A model generated the notes under the pieces. The model was not told the DNA's origin. It saw nothing but the letters and a program-made list of their open reading frames with translations, and ran no database searches. Positions 63,223-64,000 of a stretch of DNA of 64,000 nucleotides are shown here, in pieces. Origin of the DNA: an uncultured Paraprevotella sp. GTDB lineage: Bacteria; Bacteroidota; Bacteroidia; Bacteroidales; Bacteroidaceae. The stretch spans positions 1 through 64,000 of the forward strand of contig CALUKY010000005.1 of the NCBI GenBank assembly GCA_944321345.1, written 5' to 3'. The position numbers and the translations under genes are program-made. Each line of letters starts with the position of its first letter. The first letter of the stretch is position 1.

Positions 63223-64000
63223 ATGGAATATAATGTATGGGAAGAGCCGATTTATGTCAATCCGGCTCAGCTGGCACTGATGCTCAATCCATGCAAAACC
63301 AAATATGCGTTGATGAGCCGTGCCAGCGGCAAATCATTCATCACGGGGTATGAGATCGACGAAAATGTCCGGCTCATGCCCCGTGGCATTACGACCATAG
63401 CTCAGGCTACCATCGGGCAAGCGTTGACCAAGACTCTTCCTTCAGCGTTCAAGATGATGGAGTTCCTGGGCTATAAGCGTTATGATCCGAAGACACAGAC
63501 GGGTGACTATGTGGTCTGCAGACGACCGCCAGAAGGCTGGTACCAGCCATACGAGCATATCATGTCTACCGACTACCTGATATCCTTTTCCAATGGGCAC
63601 GGCCTATATCTGCTGTCACAGGCTACAAATTCACGTGGTCCGAATGCCGATTACAACATCACGGACGAGGCGCTGACGATCGACAAGGAACAGTTCGATC
63701 AGGAGGTAGCACCGACCAATCGAGGCAATGAGCATATCTTTGGCCGGCAGTCTGCTCACCCTCTTCTGAAGCACCACGGTAACACCTTCCTCTCGTCAAT
63801 GGCATACACGCCGGAACAGCGTTGGCTGTTGGATCCGGCGGCCTACTATGAAGAAGAGCGGGATATCCGCCTGTTCGATGTCTGGAACCGGATCGTCGGA
63901 TTGCAGATGCAGCTCATCGAGGCGCATATCAACAAGGAACCGAAACTGTTCAAGGATATCTGGAATGAGATGCAGCGCCTTCGACGCACGATCACGCCGT
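63223..64000 (+). CDS. Terminase large subunit, N-terminal part
   Basis: An open frame from ATG 63223 continues to the window edge (259 complete codons). It is the ATPase half of a phage large terminase, which packages DNA into proheads. Walker A is SRASGKSF (residues 32-39). The Walker B-like segment is ADYNITDEA (142-150), where D148 and E149 would be the metal-binding and catalytic acids. The C-terminal nuclease domain lies outside the window. It follows the small proteins above and is located downstream of the capsid genes. Confidence 0.85.
   Translation, partial: MEYNVWEEPIYVNPAQLALMLNPCKTKYALMSRASGKSFITGYEIDENVRLMPRGITTIAQATIGQALTKTLPSAFKMMEFLGYKRYDPKTQTGDYVVCRRPPEGWYQPYEHIMSTDYLISFSNGHGLYLLSQATNSRGPNADYNITDEALTIDKEQFDQEVAPTNRGNEHIFGRQSAHPLLKHHGNTFLSSMAYTPEQRWLLDPAAYYEEERDIRLFDVWNRIVGLQMQLIEAHINKEPKLFKDIWNEMQRLRRTITP

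Noticed and set aside
46000-64000. Mu-like transposable phage or diversity-generating retroelement
   Set aside because: No DDE transposase, MuB-like ATPase, reverse transcriptase or template/variable repeat pair is visible in the part of the prophage seen.

Overview
The window comes from a member of the Bacteroidales, close to Bacteroides/Phocaeicola. The evidence is the rprXY two-component pair next to a divergent elongation-factor-G paralog, GldB and DUF4827/DUF4924/DUF5723 proteins, lipoproteins with short Bacteroidota signal peptides, and recurring TAnnTTTG promoter elements (the Bacteroides -7 box). Positions 1 to about 45.67 kb are host chromosome. From somewhere between 45.67 and 46.15 kb to the end of the window there is an integrated prophage whose right end is not seen.

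Host part. A tRNA-Phe tail opens the window. A leftward group follows (mtaB, glycosyltransferase, gldB, rsmI-like), then a rightward repeat-rich small lipoprotein, the leftward rpsF-rpsR-rplI ribosomal operon, a MarR regulator and a small membrane protein, and leftward rprXY. Next are an EF-G-like factor with altered GTPase motifs and rightward hemW. A long leftward stretch runs from lysE at 26.3 kb through DUF4924, rfbD, prfC, a tsaC/sua5 homolog, a ClC channel and fmt to a strong terminator. An ECF sigma factor with a 45-residue small ORF, and then rpe-comEC-nrnA-DUF4827, come after it. Further right are a ROK glucokinase, a two-gene envelope unit (DUF5723 barrel plus 607-residue lipoprotein), purL, a split chromate transporter pair, a sialidase, thrA, an outer-membrane barrel, an FAD-dependent oxidoreductase and radA. 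Two genes act in sequence on tRNA A37: the TsaC-like enzyme makes the threonylcarbamoyl donor and MtaB methylthiolates the product. prfC, fmt, the three ribosomal proteins, the EF-G paralog and the RsmI-like methylase are also translation functions.

Between radA and the prophage is a free-standing transcription unit (about 45.22-45.65 kb). It has two dyads, one matching the E. coli FNR box TTGATnnnnATCAA exactly, a well-spaced Bacteroides promoter, a repeat-rich leader, a long hairpin that coincides with a 44-codon ORF, and a terminator. A 36-codon C-terminal gene fragment on the minus strand lies just past it. It looks like the displaced 3' end of a host gene cut by the prophage.

Prophage. 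A leftward XRE repressor faces a rightward early operon across an operator region with related dyads. The early genes are a small HTH protein, a LuxR-type HTH regulator, two small proteins, a 1300-residue primase-helicase, an acyl-carrier-like protein, three small unknowns, a tyrosine recombinase overlapping an adenine-type methyltransferase, and three more small unknowns. A roughly 290-bp non-coding region follows with 16 copies of GTTGGT/ACCAAC, partly in 8-bp register, around an AT-rich core and a hairpin. It is the best candidate here for a phage replication origin or other multi-site nucleoprotein assembly. Beyond it come two unknown genes, a terminator, a ClpP-like head protease with a scaffold-like tail, a probable major capsid protein, a probable structural protein, another terminator, and then a coiled-coil protein, a PLD-like protein, two small DNA-binding or terminase-small candidates, a small unknown and the start of the large terminase. 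Packaging genes therefore lie downstream of the capsid genes.
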